Source of the DNA: Vagococcus hydrophili
GTDB taxonomy: Bacteria > Bacillota > Bacilli > Lactobacillales > Vagococcaceae
Assembly: GCF_011304195.1 (NCBI RefSeq)
Contig: NZ_CP049887.1
Coordinates: 806,001 to 870,000 of the forward strand
Length of the DNA stretch: 64,000 bases
Direction: 5' to 3'
Part shown: in pieces, positions 46,426 through 54,813 of the stretch
How positions within the stretch are numbered: the first letter of the stretch is position 1
Layout: the number at the start of each line of letters is the position of its first letter
Notes under the pieces: model-generated
The model's input: only the letters and a program-made list of their open reading frames with translations
The model's database searches: none
Told to the model about the DNA's origin: nothing
Made by a program: the position numbers and the translations under genes

Positions 46426-47130
46426 CTAAGATTGCTTATTATTCGCAATATCTGCTAAGGCAACTTCCGCGGCCTTTTGTTCTGCTGCTTTTTTGCTCTT
46501 ACCTGAACCAATTCCTAATGATTTTCCACCTGCGTTGATTTCTACATGGAAAATACGGCTATGAGCTGGCCCTTCTTCTCTTACTAATTGATAATCAATT
46601 AAGATGTCTCCATTTTTTTGTAATACTTCTTGTAAGGCTGTTTTGTGATCCATCTCATGTGAAAAAGCACCCGCTTCGATTCTTGGAATAATCACTTGAT
46701 CAATAAAGTCTTTCGCTGCTTCTTGTCCTTGATCAATAAATAATGAACCTAAAAAGGCTTCAAACAAATCACATAAAAGTGATGAACGTGTGCGTCCATT
46801 AGAATTTTCTTCACCTTTTCCAAGACGAACGAATTTATCAAACTGGCAATCTTTAGCAAACATAGCTAAACTATCTTCACGAACGATTGTGGCACGTAAC
46901 TTTGTTAGTTTCCCTTCAGGTAGGTCTTGATAATGATGGTATAAGTAATCAGAGATAATTAATTCTAATACCGCGTCTCCTAAAAATTCTAAACGCTCAT
47001 TATCCGTCATTTCCAAATGTCGATGCTCATTCACATAGGATGAATGGGTAAAAGCTTGTTCTAAAAGACCGATGTCCTTAAATGTAATCCCGTACTCGTC
47101 TTTGATTAAATAAATTAGTTCTTGAATCAT
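46426..47130 (-). CDS. rnc: Ribonuclease III
   Basis: The 234-residue double-strand RNA endonuclease has an N-terminal catalytic domain with ERLEFLGDAVLEL (metal site) and a C-terminal dsRNA-binding domain (DYQLVREEGPAHSRIF, GSGKSKKAAEQKAAEVAL). It processes rRNA precursors and structured RNAs. The start ATG 47130 is preferred, since the frame to 47214 crosses the promoter -10 (TATAAT on the minus strand near 47174) and the opp terminator tail. It opens the rnc-smc-HAD-ftsY operon. Confidence 0.95.
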   Translation of the reverse strand: MIQELIYLIKDEYGITFKDIGLLEQAFTHSSYVNEHRHLEMTDNERLEFLGDAVLELIISDYLYHHYQDLPEGKLTKLRATIVREDSLAMFAKDCQFDKFVRLGKGEENSNGRTRSSLLCDLFEAFLGSLFIDQGQEAAKDFIDQVIIPRIEAGAFSHEMDHKTALQEVLQKNGDILIDYQLVREEGPAHSRIFHVEINAGGKSLGIGSGKSKKAAEQKAAEVALADIANNKQS

Positions 47131-47195
47131 GTTTGCTTTTCTTCCTCTCAATCCAAATGTCATATAAACATTATACGTTTTTTTCATTGCTTTTA

Positions 47196-47240
47196 AAACA
47201 AAAACTATCAACACAAGAAAGTTTTCTTGCGTTGATAGTT
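47196..47240 (-). terminator. Intrinsic terminator of the opp operon
   Basis: On the minus strand AACTATCAACGCAAGAAA and TTTCTTGTGTTGATAGTT pair with one mismatch, followed by TTTGTTTT. It lies 10 bp after the oppA stop. Confidence 0.85.
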
Positions 47241-47249
47241 AAAAAGGTA

Positions 47250-49031
47250 TTATTTTTTCTCAGTTACTCCGATTGTAGACCATGGATTAACTTGAGTAGA
47301 GTATGCCCAGTCGTATCCTGCTACACGATCAGTAACTGGTAACACTGCATCTCTAAATAAAATCGGTAATACATATGCTTCTTCACTTGCATATTCTTGC
47401 CACTCTTTAAATGCTTTCACTCGGTAGTCTTTATCAAAGGCTTTTTCAGAATCAATGTTACCTAATAATTCAGTGTTTTTCTCTGATTCGAAACGAGTGT
47501 AGTTAAATGGTGCTGCTTTACCGTATAAACCTGATTGAGATGGGTCACTACTTACACCCCAAGCTGCTTGGTATACATCGATTTCTGGATCATCATTTTT
47601 CAACTTGTCATAGAATGAGTTCATTTCGATTAAACGGCCTGTTGCCAATTTAACGTCTAAACCAATTTCTTTCCAACAGTTGATATAGTATTCTGCTAAT
47701 GGTTGTGCTGTTTCTCCACCTGACATAGCAGCATATTTAATTTCTAATTTTTCACCTTTAGGATCGCGACGGAATTCTTCGCCATCTTTTTTCTTGTAGC
47801 CAGCGTCATCTAAAATTTTGTTTGCTTTTTCAACATCTTGTTTCGCATAGCCTTCTAATTCTTTATCACTAAATTCATTAAAGATTGGTGGTACTAAAGC
47901 GTTAGCAGATTGACGTAAACCGTGGTAGAATTTATCAGCCACTGCTGTGTTATCAATCGCATATCCCATTGCTTGACGTAATTCTTTGTTCGCCATTTTA
48001 GCTTCTGGGTTATAAGCTACAGCTTTTTTATCTGTATCCCATTTACCTAATTTGAAACCAATGTAACTATATGCTAAATCCGCACGACCTAAGATTTCAT
48101 ATCCTTCAATGTCTTTGTATGATGGATAGTTGTCTGTTGGCATACTGAAAATCATGTCATATTTTTTAGCTTTCATTGCTTCTGTTAATGAATTAGTTGG
48201 TGCAACACGCAAGATTAATTTATCTAATTTTGGTTTTTCACCATAATAGAATTCATTTGGTGCATACTCTACAGATTCACCTTGAGTGATTTTAACCATT
48301 TTGTAAGGTCCTAAGGTTACTGGCGTCTTACGAACTGGGTCACTTGATTCCATACCTTTAACTGGCATATCTTTAAAGATGTGAGATGGCATAGCACTTG
48401 ACCATACTGTTTCACTTGTTTGTTTCATTCCAGGATTCATTTCTTTATAAGTGATTTCAATTGATTTGTCATCAATTTTCTTGATTCCTGAAATATCTTT
48501 TGATTTACCATCATGGTATTCTTCAACACCCACTACGTTAGTGAAATCTTCACCATAACGAATACCTGCATAATCAGGATGAGCAATAACTAAATATGGT
48601 TGGATTAAATCTTCTGCAATTAAAGGTTTACCATCTGACCACTTAGCATCTTTAGTAATTGTTAATTTGATTTTTTTGCCTTTTACATCAATATCTTTTT
48701 TAACTAAACCATTCTCAGTTGTTTCGAAGTTTTCGTCTGAAAAGAAAATAGCTTCGTGAGAAGGATCCATGAATAATTGATCCACATTATTTTCATAAAA
48801 CTCAGCTGCAAATAATCCAGCAAATTGGGAATCTGTTGCGACACCAGCTTCTAATGTGCCACCTTCGATTACTTTTTTGTCGTTACTTGTTTTAGATGGG
48901 AACTTAGAAACGTCTTCCTTTTTAGTATCTCCCGACTTTTTACCAGTATCTTTTCCTCCACCACAGGCAGCTAAACCAACTGTCACTGCAGCACCAAGTG
49001 CCATAGCACTAACTAATTTTTTGTACTTCAT
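47250..49031 (-). CDS. oppA: Oligopeptide ABC transporter substrate-binding lipoprotein
   Basis: The 593-residue protein has a lipoprotein signal (VTVGLAACGGG, lipidated Cys about 23), a lysine-rich linker, and a class II (SBP family 5) peptide-binding domain (ITKDAKWSDGKPLIAEDLI, ELRQAMGYAIDN). It captures oligopeptides at the outer face of the membrane. It is the last gene of oppDFBCA with a 23-bp gap, so its level may differ from upstream genes. Peptide specificity cannot be read. Confidence 0.92.
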   Translation of the reverse strand: MKYKKLVSAMALGAAVTVGLAACGGGKDTGKKSGDTKKEDVSKFPSKTSNDKKVIEGGTLEAGVATDSQFAGLFAAEFYENNVDQLFMDPSHEAIFFSDENFETTENGLVKKDIDVKGKKIKLTITKDAKWSDGKPLIAEDLIQPYLVIAHPDYAGIRYGEDFTNVVGVEEYHDGKSKDISGIKKIDDKSIEITYKEMNPGMKQTSETVWSSAMPSHIFKDMPVKGMESSDPVRKTPVTLGPYKMVKITQGESVEYAPNEFYYGEKPKLDKLILRVAPTNSLTEAMKAKKYDMIFSMPTDNYPSYKDIEGYEILGRADLAYSYIGFKLGKWDTDKKAVAYNPEAKMANKELRQAMGYAIDNTAVADKFYHGLRQSANALVPPIFNEFSDKELEGYAKQDVEKANKILDDAGYKKKDGEEFRRDPKGEKLEIKYAAMSGGETAQPLAEYYINCWKEIGLDVKLATGRLIEMNSFYDKLKNDDPEIDVYQAAWGVSSDPSQSGLYGKAAPFNYTRFESEKNTELLGNIDSEKAFDKDYRVKAFKEWQEYASEEAYVLPILFRDAVLPVTDRVAGYDWAYSTQVNPWSTIGVTEKK

Positions 49032-49054
49032 CCTTCATTTCCCCTTTGATTTTT

Positions 49055-49951
49055 TTAACCTAAACGTTGACGCGCATCAGCTGAACGCTTAAATGCTTGA
49101 CCAACATAATTTATACTCAGCATCATTACTAAGATAAGTATTGATGCGGGAGCCCAAATCCATGTCATAGTAGATAATACATCACCATTAGATGCATATC
49201 CGATTAACGTACCCAAACTTGGTGTTGCTGGTGGCAACCCAAAACCTAAGTAAGATAGGGTTGTTTCAATCCCGATGTTAGCAGCGAAATTGATTGTTAA
49301 GTTAGTGATAATCAATGAACTTAAGTTAGGCATTAATTCACCAAACATAATTTTAAAATCGCTAGTTCCTAACGTTTTAGAGGCGCTAATATAATCACGA
49401 CGACCTTCTGATAAAGTTTTCCCTCTAAATAAACGAGCTTTCGCTACCCAGAAGAATAAACTCATAATCATAACAAAACTTGATACATTGTATTTTGGTG
49501 TAATTGTTACAAATACAATAATTACCATAGTAATTGGAAGAATCATGATAAAATCAACAATTCTCATAATAACTGTATCTATCACTCCACCATAGTACCC
49601 AGCAATAATCCCTAAACCTACCCCAATAATTGAAGTGATAATAGTGATTGTGAAACCGATGACCACAGAGTTTCTAGCTCCAATAATTAATTGACCAAAA
49701 ACATCACGTCCACCTTCATCGGCTCCTAACAAGAAACCGTTACCTGGTGGTGCATATTTATCAAAAATACTAACTTTCATAACTGCTGATTGATCTAATA
49801 CCATAGCACCTATAAAAATAGTTAACATGATAATAACCAATAGACCTAATGAAAATAAGGCTAATTTATCTTTTTTAAATTCTCTAATAATCATTTTCAT
49901 ACCTGTAGGAGGTACACTTACTACTTCTTGTTCTTTCTTTTCTTTACTCAC
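49055..49951 (-). CDS. oppC: Oligopeptide ABC transporter permease OppC
   Basis: The 298-residue protein has an N-terminal cytoplasmic tail, a first helix near residue 35-55, a large outer loop with GADEGGRDVFGQLIIGAR, and the EAA cytoplasmic loop YISASKTLGTSDFKIMFGELMPN that contacts the ATPases. These match OppC/DppC permeases. It forms the channel with OppB. Confidence 0.93.
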   Translation of the reverse strand: MSKEKKEQEVVSVPPTGMKMIIREFKKDKLALFSLGLLVIIMLTIFIGAMVLDQSAVMKVSIFDKYAPPGNGFLLGADEGGRDVFGQLIIGARNSVVIGFTITIITSIIGVGLGIIAGYYGGVIDTVIMRIVDFIMILPITMVIIVFVTITPKYNVSSFVMIMSLFFWVAKARLFRGKTLSEGRRDYISASKTLGTSDFKIMFGELMPNLSSLIITNLTINFAANIGIETTLSYLGFGLPPATPSLGTLIGYASNGDVLSTMTWIWAPASILILVMMLSINYVGQAFKRSADARQRLG

Positions 49952-49981
49952 ACTTATTCTCCTTTCTTATTCCTTGTTTGG

Positions 49982-50944
49982 TTACTGAATACGAATTCGA
50001 GGATCCACAATACTCATTACAATATCAGAAATTAAGTTTCCGACAATTGTTACAATACCTAAAATTAAAACTAAGGCAGTAATAACTGAGTAGTCACGAC
50101 CATTAATTGCATCAATAAATAATTTACCAATACCTGGATAAGCAAAGGTTTGCTCAATAACAACTGAACCACTAATAAGCGCTGATACTTCATAACTTAG
50201 TTGGGCAGCAATTGGTAAAGAAGCGTTTCTAAAAATGTGTCTTGTAAAGACTTTGTTTGTTGGAACTCCTTTCGCACGAGCTGTACGAACAAAATCCATT
50301 TGTTGTGCGTCAATTACTTCATTACGTAAGTACTGAATCGTCACAGCTGTAGCAAGTATGGCTTGTGTGATGGCTGGTAAAATCATATGGTAGAATTTGC
50401 TACCAAAGTATGCCATTGAACCTGGCTCTAAACCACTACCCACAGAACCTGTTGTTGGAAACCAGTCTAAACGATAACCAAAAATAAATAACATTAATAA
50501 CGCAAAGATGAAAATTGGAACAGCAAAACTTACAAAGTTGTACACTACAACTGTTTTATCAAATAATGAGTTTTGGTATCTACCTGAGAACAAACCTAAA
50601 GGTAAAGCAATCAAGTAAGTTAAAACAGCAGTTAATAGTGATAAAATAATTGTATTTGTTGCACGTTGCCCAATAATATCTGTTACTGGCAATTTATAAA
50701 GGAAACTTTGTCCAAAATCACCTTGAACAGCATTTGTTACCCAATCCCAGTACTGGACGTACCATGGATTGTTCAAACCAGCTGCTTCACGCATTTTATC
50801 AATGGTCGCTGGGTCCATGTTTGGATTAATTAATCCCGTAAACGGATCCCCCGGCATTGCTTTAGCTAAAATAAAAATGAATAAGCTCAAAATAATTATT
50901 TGAGGAATCATGGCTAAGACACGGCGTAATATTGTTTTCCACAT
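49982..50944 (-). CDS. oppB: Oligopeptide ABC transporter permease OppB
   Basis: The 320-residue permease starts with the membrane helix MIPQIIILSLFIFILA, has MPGDPF (OppB signature) and the EAA loop DFVRTARAKGVPTNKVFTRH. It begins 1 bp after the oppF stop and is followed by oppC after 30 bp. With OppC it forms the peptide channel. Confidence 0.93.
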   Translation of the reverse strand: MWKTILRRVLAMIPQIIILSLFIFILAKAMPGDPFTGLINPNMDPATIDKMREAAGLNNPWYVQYWDWVTNAVQGDFGQSFLYKLPVTDIIGQRATNTIILSLLTAVLTYLIALPLGLFSGRYQNSLFDKTVVVYNFVSFAVPIFIFALLMLFIFGYRLDWFPTTGSVGSGLEPGSMAYFGSKFYHMILPAITQAILATAVTIQYLRNEVIDAQQMDFVRTARAKGVPTNKVFTRHIFRNASLPIAAQLSYEVSALISGSVVIEQTFAYPGIGKLFIDAINGRDYSVITALVLILGIVTIVGNLISDIVMSIVDPRIRIQ

Positions 50945-50945
50945 A

Positions 50946-51893
50946 CTATTTTCCTCCTCCTTCGCCTAAGTTAACAGCAGCTCGATGAGTTGGGCTGATA
51001 GTTTGTAGGTCATACACGCGACCATTTTCATCATAATAATGATTGTATAACTCGTCGTATTCTCTTTCGACTTTACGACGGTTTTCTTTGTGCTCTGCAC
51101 GGTTGTCCACATCAATTTTTGGAATCGCTGATAATAAGCGTTTTGTATAAATATGTTGTGGGTCGTTATAAATATCTTCTCTTGAGCCAATTTCAACGAA
51201 ACGGCCTTTGTTCATGATGGCGATGTTATCACACATGTGTTTAACAACCCCTAAATCATGAGAGATGAATAGATAACTTAAATTGTATTCTTCTTGAATA
51301 CGTTTCATGAAGTTTAGTACTTGCGCTTGTACCGATAAATCTAGGGCTGATACTGGCTCATCTGCGATAATCAATTTTGGATTCGTCGCAACGGCACGGG
51401 CAACACCTAAACGTTGTCTTTGACCACCTGAGAATTCATGTGGGTATTTGTAAAGCGCATCTGTTGGCATCCCAACGATATCTAATAAACCTTGAACTTT
51501 TTTCTTTTCTTCTTGATCAGATAATTTTTCAAAGTTACGAATTGGTTCAGCAATAATATCAATAACACGTTTTTTAGGATTTAAACTAGACATTGAATCT
51601 TGGAAAATCATTTGAACGTCTTTGTTATAGCCAATTTTTTTACGAATGCTACGATTAGTAACATCACTATCCTCAAAAATAATTTCACCTGATGTTGCTT
51701 TTTCAAGACCAACAATTGTTTTACCAATCGTTGATTTACCTGAACCAGATTCTCCTACTAAACCGTAAGTAGTTCCAGCTTCAATTTCAAAATTAACACC
51801 GTCAACTGCGTACACGTAATCAACGACTTTATTGAAGAAACCTCCACGAATAGGATAGTGAACTTTTAAATCTTTAATTTGAATTAATCCCAT
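50946..51893 (-). CDS. oppF: Oligopeptide ABC transporter ATPase OppF
   Basis: The 315-residue ATPase has P-loop GESGSGKST, Q-loop MIFQDSMSSLNP, signature FSGGQRQRLGVARA, Walker B LIIADEPVSALD and the C-terminal oligopeptide-ABC extension (HIYTKRLLSAIPKID). The ATG overlaps the oppD stop as TAATG. It acts as a heterodimer with OppD. Confidence 0.94.
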   Translation of the reverse strand: MGLIQIKDLKVHYPIRGGFFNKVVDYVYAVDGVNFEIEAGTTYGLVGESGSGKSTIGKTIVGLEKATSGEIIFEDSDVTNRSIRKKIGYNKDVQMIFQDSMSSLNPKKRVIDIIAEPIRNFEKLSDQEEKKKVQGLLDIVGMPTDALYKYPHEFSGGQRQRLGVARAVATNPKLIIADEPVSALDLSVQAQVLNFMKRIQEEYNLSYLFISHDLGVVKHMCDNIAIMNKGRFVEIGSREDIYNDPQHIYTKRLLSAIPKIDVDNRAEHKENRRKVEREYDELYNHYYDENGRVYDLQTISPTHRAAVNLGEGGGK

Positions 51894-52897
51894 TACGCTT
51901 TACCCTCCTCGTTAAAATGAAAATGCTTGTAACATGTACAACGAACAAAATGTCCTGGTTCAACTTCATGTAATGTTGGTGTTTTTTCATGCTCTTCTTC
52001 TTTAATCCATGGGATACGTTCAGCAAAACGACAGCCTTCGCGTTCCATGTTTTTAAGAGTTGGCACAACCCCTTCGATTACGTGAAGATCACTATCATGC
52101 GCATCTTCTTGTGGAATTGAGTTTAGTAATGATCTTGTATATGGATGTTGTGGGTTTTTAAATAATAAATCAACTGGAGCTTCTTCTACTATTTGTCCAC
52201 CGTACATAACAGCGACACGGTCAGCTGTTTCGGCTACAACACCTAAGTCATGGGTAATTAAAATAATGCCCGACTCTGTTTCTTTTTGCAGATCATTTAG
52301 TAAGTCTAAAATTTGAGCTTGGATCGTTACGTCTAACGCCGTTGTAGGCTCATCTGCAATAATAATTGGTGGTTTACAAGCAATGGCAATTGCGATAATT
52401 ACACGTTGTCTCATTCCTCCAGATAACTCATGTGGGTATTGTTTTGCAACGCGTTTAGGATTAACAATTCCTACTTGATCAAGTAAATCAACCGCGCGCT
52501 CATTTCTTTCGTCTTCTTTTAAATCAGTGTGATAAAACAGCGATTCAGCAATTTGGTCACCGATTCTCATTAAAGGGTTAAGTGCTGATAAAGGGTCTTG
52601 GAAGATCATCCCAATATCATTTCCTCTTACTTTATTATATAGCGTTTCATTTAACCCAACGAGATTCAAATCATTATAGATGATATCTCCTGTAATTCTA
52701 GTTTTGTTTGGATCTTGTAATCCCATGATTGTCATAGCTAAGGTACTTTTACCACAACCTGACTCCCCAACAATCGCTAAAATTTCATTTTTGTCTAACG
52801 TAAGTGATACGTCATCCACTGCATCATAGTAATCATCCTTAAAGCGAAAACCAGTGTGCAAATTTCTAATTTCTAATAACTTGTTGTCAACAAACAA
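51893..52897 (-). CDS. oppD: Oligopeptide ABC transporter ATPase OppD
   Basis: The 334-residue ATPase has P-loop GESGCGKSTLA, Q-loop MIFQDPLSALNP, signature LSGGMRQRVIIAIA, Walker B IIADEPTTALD and the C-terminal OppD/F extension with PQHPYTRSLLNSIP plus cysteines near the end (REGCRF, RCTCYKH), typical of this family. The start codon is TTG 52897, fixed by AAAGGAGAA 8 bp upstream. No usable ATG lies before the ATPase domain. It is the first gene of oppDFBCA. Confidence 0.93.
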   Translation of the reverse strand: MFVDNKLLEIRNLHTGFRFKDDYYDAVDDVSLTLDKNEILAIVGESGCGKSTLAMTIMGLQDPNKTRITGDIIYNDLNLVGLNETLYNKVRGNDIGMIFQDPLSALNPLMRIGDQIAESLFYHTDLKEDERNERAVDLLDQVGIVNPKRVAKQYPHELSGGMRQRVIIAIAIACKPPIIIADEPTTALDVTIQAQILDLLNDLQKETESGIILITHDLGVVAETADRVAVMYGGQIVEEAPVDLLFKNPQHPYTRSLLNSIPQEDAHDSDLHVIEGVVPTLKNMEREGCRFAERIPWIKEEEHEKTPTLHEVEPGHFVRCTCYKHFHFNEEGKA

Positions 52898-53011
52898 TAG
52901 AATTCTCCTTTCTGTTCTATTCCCGTACTGATTTCATTTCTTATTTAAAATTTAACACTTCATTTATTTTGTCCACAGATTTTTCATAAAAAAACCCTAA
53001 GATATCTTATA

Positions 53012-53040
53012 ATTATATTAGAATAACTCATATTAATCAA
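53012..53040 (-). promoter_or_regulatory. opp operon promoter
   Basis: On the minus strand TTGATT (53040-53035), 17 bp and a consensus TATAAT (53017-53012) lie about 115 bp before the oppD start. This leaves a leader of about 108 nt in which I see no clear attenuator. Confidence 0.68.
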
Positions 53041-53371
53041 TACCTAGGGATTAGATAAAATGAGATTATGATTAAAAAATATAGTGTTTATACTCATAAT
53101 AAGCTTAAAACAAACAGTCCTCTCTAATTTAATTTTTTAGTTTTTATAGATAAAAATGTAACTTAATATAAAATTAAAAGCTCTTTACAGTCTTTATTTA
53201 TCAAATAAGCGTTAAAAATAACCGCAGAATAATAACCAACATTTCTTTTTATAAAGACAACTTAAATGAGAGTTTTCTAATAAATTTTACTTTAATATCT
53301 CATTTTATCTTTTTTTATTTTTTTTACGACCTTTAAAAGAACAAAAGACTTCTAAATGAGTTAAAGTAAAA
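53041..53371. other. AT-rich gap with no gene
   Basis: About 330 bp between the opp promoter and the acpP terminator hold no supported reading frame, RNA gene or long repeat. The stretch is very AT-rich with several A/T tracts. Upstream regulatory DNA for opp is possible. Confidence 0.5.
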
Positions 53372-53412
53372 TAAAAAAACAAGTGACAGGTCTATACCTA
53401 TCACTTGTTTTT
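53372..53412 (-). terminator. Intrinsic terminator of acpP
   Basis: On the minus strand AAACAAGTGATAGGT and ACCTGTCACTTGTTT form a stem with one mismatch, followed by TTTTATTTTA. Confidence 0.88.
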
Positions 53413-53651
53413 TATTGATTACTCATAATATAATCTACAGCTGCACCGATTGTTTCAATTTTCTCAGCATCTTCATCTGAAATTTCTGCTTCAAAGACAT
53501 CTTCAAGTTCTAAGACGAATTCCATAATGCTAATTGAATCAGCTTCTAGGTCATCCTTGATACTTACTGCTTCTGTTACTTTATCTTCATCGATTTCAAA
53601 ATGCTCAATCACGATTTCTTTTATTTTTCCAAAGACTTCTTGACGTTCCAA
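53412..53651 (-). CDS. acpP: Acyl carrier protein
   Basis: The 79-residue acidic protein has the phosphopantetheine attachment serine in LEADSISIMEFV. The usual DSL(D/E) motif is DSI here, which is uncommon but keeps the serine. It carries acyl chains in fatty-acid and phospholipid synthesis. Its position next to plsX, whose product uses acyl-ACP, fits. Because enterococci often have a second ACP in the fab cluster, this may be the phospholipid-linked paralogue. That is inference. Confidence 0.92.
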   Translation of the reverse strand: MERQEVFGKIKEIVIEHFEIDEDKVTEAVSIKDDLEADSISIMEFVLELEDVFEAEISDEDAEKIETIGAAVDYIMSNQ

Positions 53652-53757
53652 TTGACTAACACCCCCGTTCGCTCTTTCTTGCGTTCACTATGATCTTAAC
53701 CCTAATTTTACTTGTAAAGGGTTGATTTGTCTATCTCTTTACTAATAAAAGCCTATT

Positions 53758-54762
53758 TTACGCCTCTTTATTATCAAAAAAGGTCTGTAATTCTTCAACT
53801 AAATTAGTTTCTAGCATGGTTTTGATTTGTCCCATTGTATGACTCACAGCTTCTGGACCAGTTGATCCATGAGTTTTAACGACTGGCGCCTTCACACCAA
53901 ACAACACGGCACCACCGTGGCTTGAATAATCTAAAGTACTCTTCATGCCTTTTAAACTATCTTTTAACATCAATGCACCCATTTTACCTTTAAGACCACT
54001 ATCCATAATCGAAGATTTCAAAATCGTCATTAAAGACATTGCTGTTCCTTCAACTGATTTCAAGACTGCATTTCCAGTAAAACCATCTGTCACCACAACA
54101 TCAGCCACACCATTAAACAAATCACGAGCTTCAACGTTACCGATAAAATTAATACTTTCTTCTTTTTCAAGGAGTTCATAAGCCGCTTTAGTTAATTCGC
54201 TACCTTTTGTGGCTTCCGTCCCATTATTTAATAACCCAACACGAGGATTTTCAATACTACGAACTTTTTTTGCATAAAAAGAACCCAAAATTCCGTAAGT
54301 TAACAAATGCTCTGGTTTATTGTCTGCATTTGCTCCCATATCGATAAAATCAAAACCAGCTCCTGCTTCACCAGTAAAAACTGGCATAGTTGTCATCAGA
54401 CCTGGACGCTCTACTTTTTTGATACGTCCAACAACAAATAATCCAGCTGCCAATAAAGCACCTGTATTCCCTGCTGAAAACAAGGCATCCGCTTCTTTAT
54501 TCTTAACCGCATGCGCAGCTAAAACCATCGAAGCTTGTTTCTTTTGGCGAATCGATTTGACAGGTTCATCATCACTATTAATCTTTTCATCTGTATGGAT
54601 AATCGTGACATTTTTCTCGTCAGTCAAATATTTTTTAATTTCATTTTCTTTACCAAATAATAAAAATTCAAGTTCCGGGTAATTTTTTTTAGCTAAATTA
54701 ATCCCTTCAACAATCGCTTGTGGGGCATTATCCCCACCCATAGCATCTATCGCTATTCTCAC
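53758..54762 (-). CDS. plsX: Phosphate acyltransferase PlsX
   Basis: The 334-residue protein begins [14 protein letters not shown], the PlsX signature, and contains [20 protein letters not shown] in two parts around the conserved lysine and the ETDGFTGN-like [14 protein letters not shown]. It exchanges acyl-ACP and acyl-phosphate, feeding PlsY and the FakA/B fatty-acid kinase route. acpP lies 106 bp downstream, recG upstream. The FakA gene nearby gives a coherent lipid-entry cluster. Confidence 0.95.
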   Translation of the reverse strand: MRIAIDAMGGDNAPQAIVEGINLAKKNYPELEFLLFGKENEIKKYLTDEKNVTIIHTDEKINSDDEPVKSIRQKKQASMVLAAHAVKNKEADALFSAGNTGALLAAGLFVVGRIKKVERPGLMTTMPVFTGEAGAGFDFIDMGANADNKPEHLLTYGILGSFYAKKVRSIENPRVGLLNNGTEATKGSELTKAAYELLEKEESINFIGNVEARDLFNGVADVVVTDGFTGNAVLKSVEGTAMSLMTILKSSIMDSGLKGKMGALMLKDSLKGMKSTLDYSSHGGAVLFGVKAPVVKTHGSTGPEAVSHTMGQIKTMLETNLVEELQTFFDNKEA

Positions 54763-54813
54763 ATGATTCCCTCTTTTCTCTTACTCAATCTTTTACATTC
54801 TACCATATTCTGA

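Noticed and set aside
53271-53285. CodY box upstream of opp
   Set aside because: AGTTTTCTAATAAAT matches the 15-bp consensus at only 11 positions and is more than 200 bp from the promoter, so chance is likely in AT-rich DNA.
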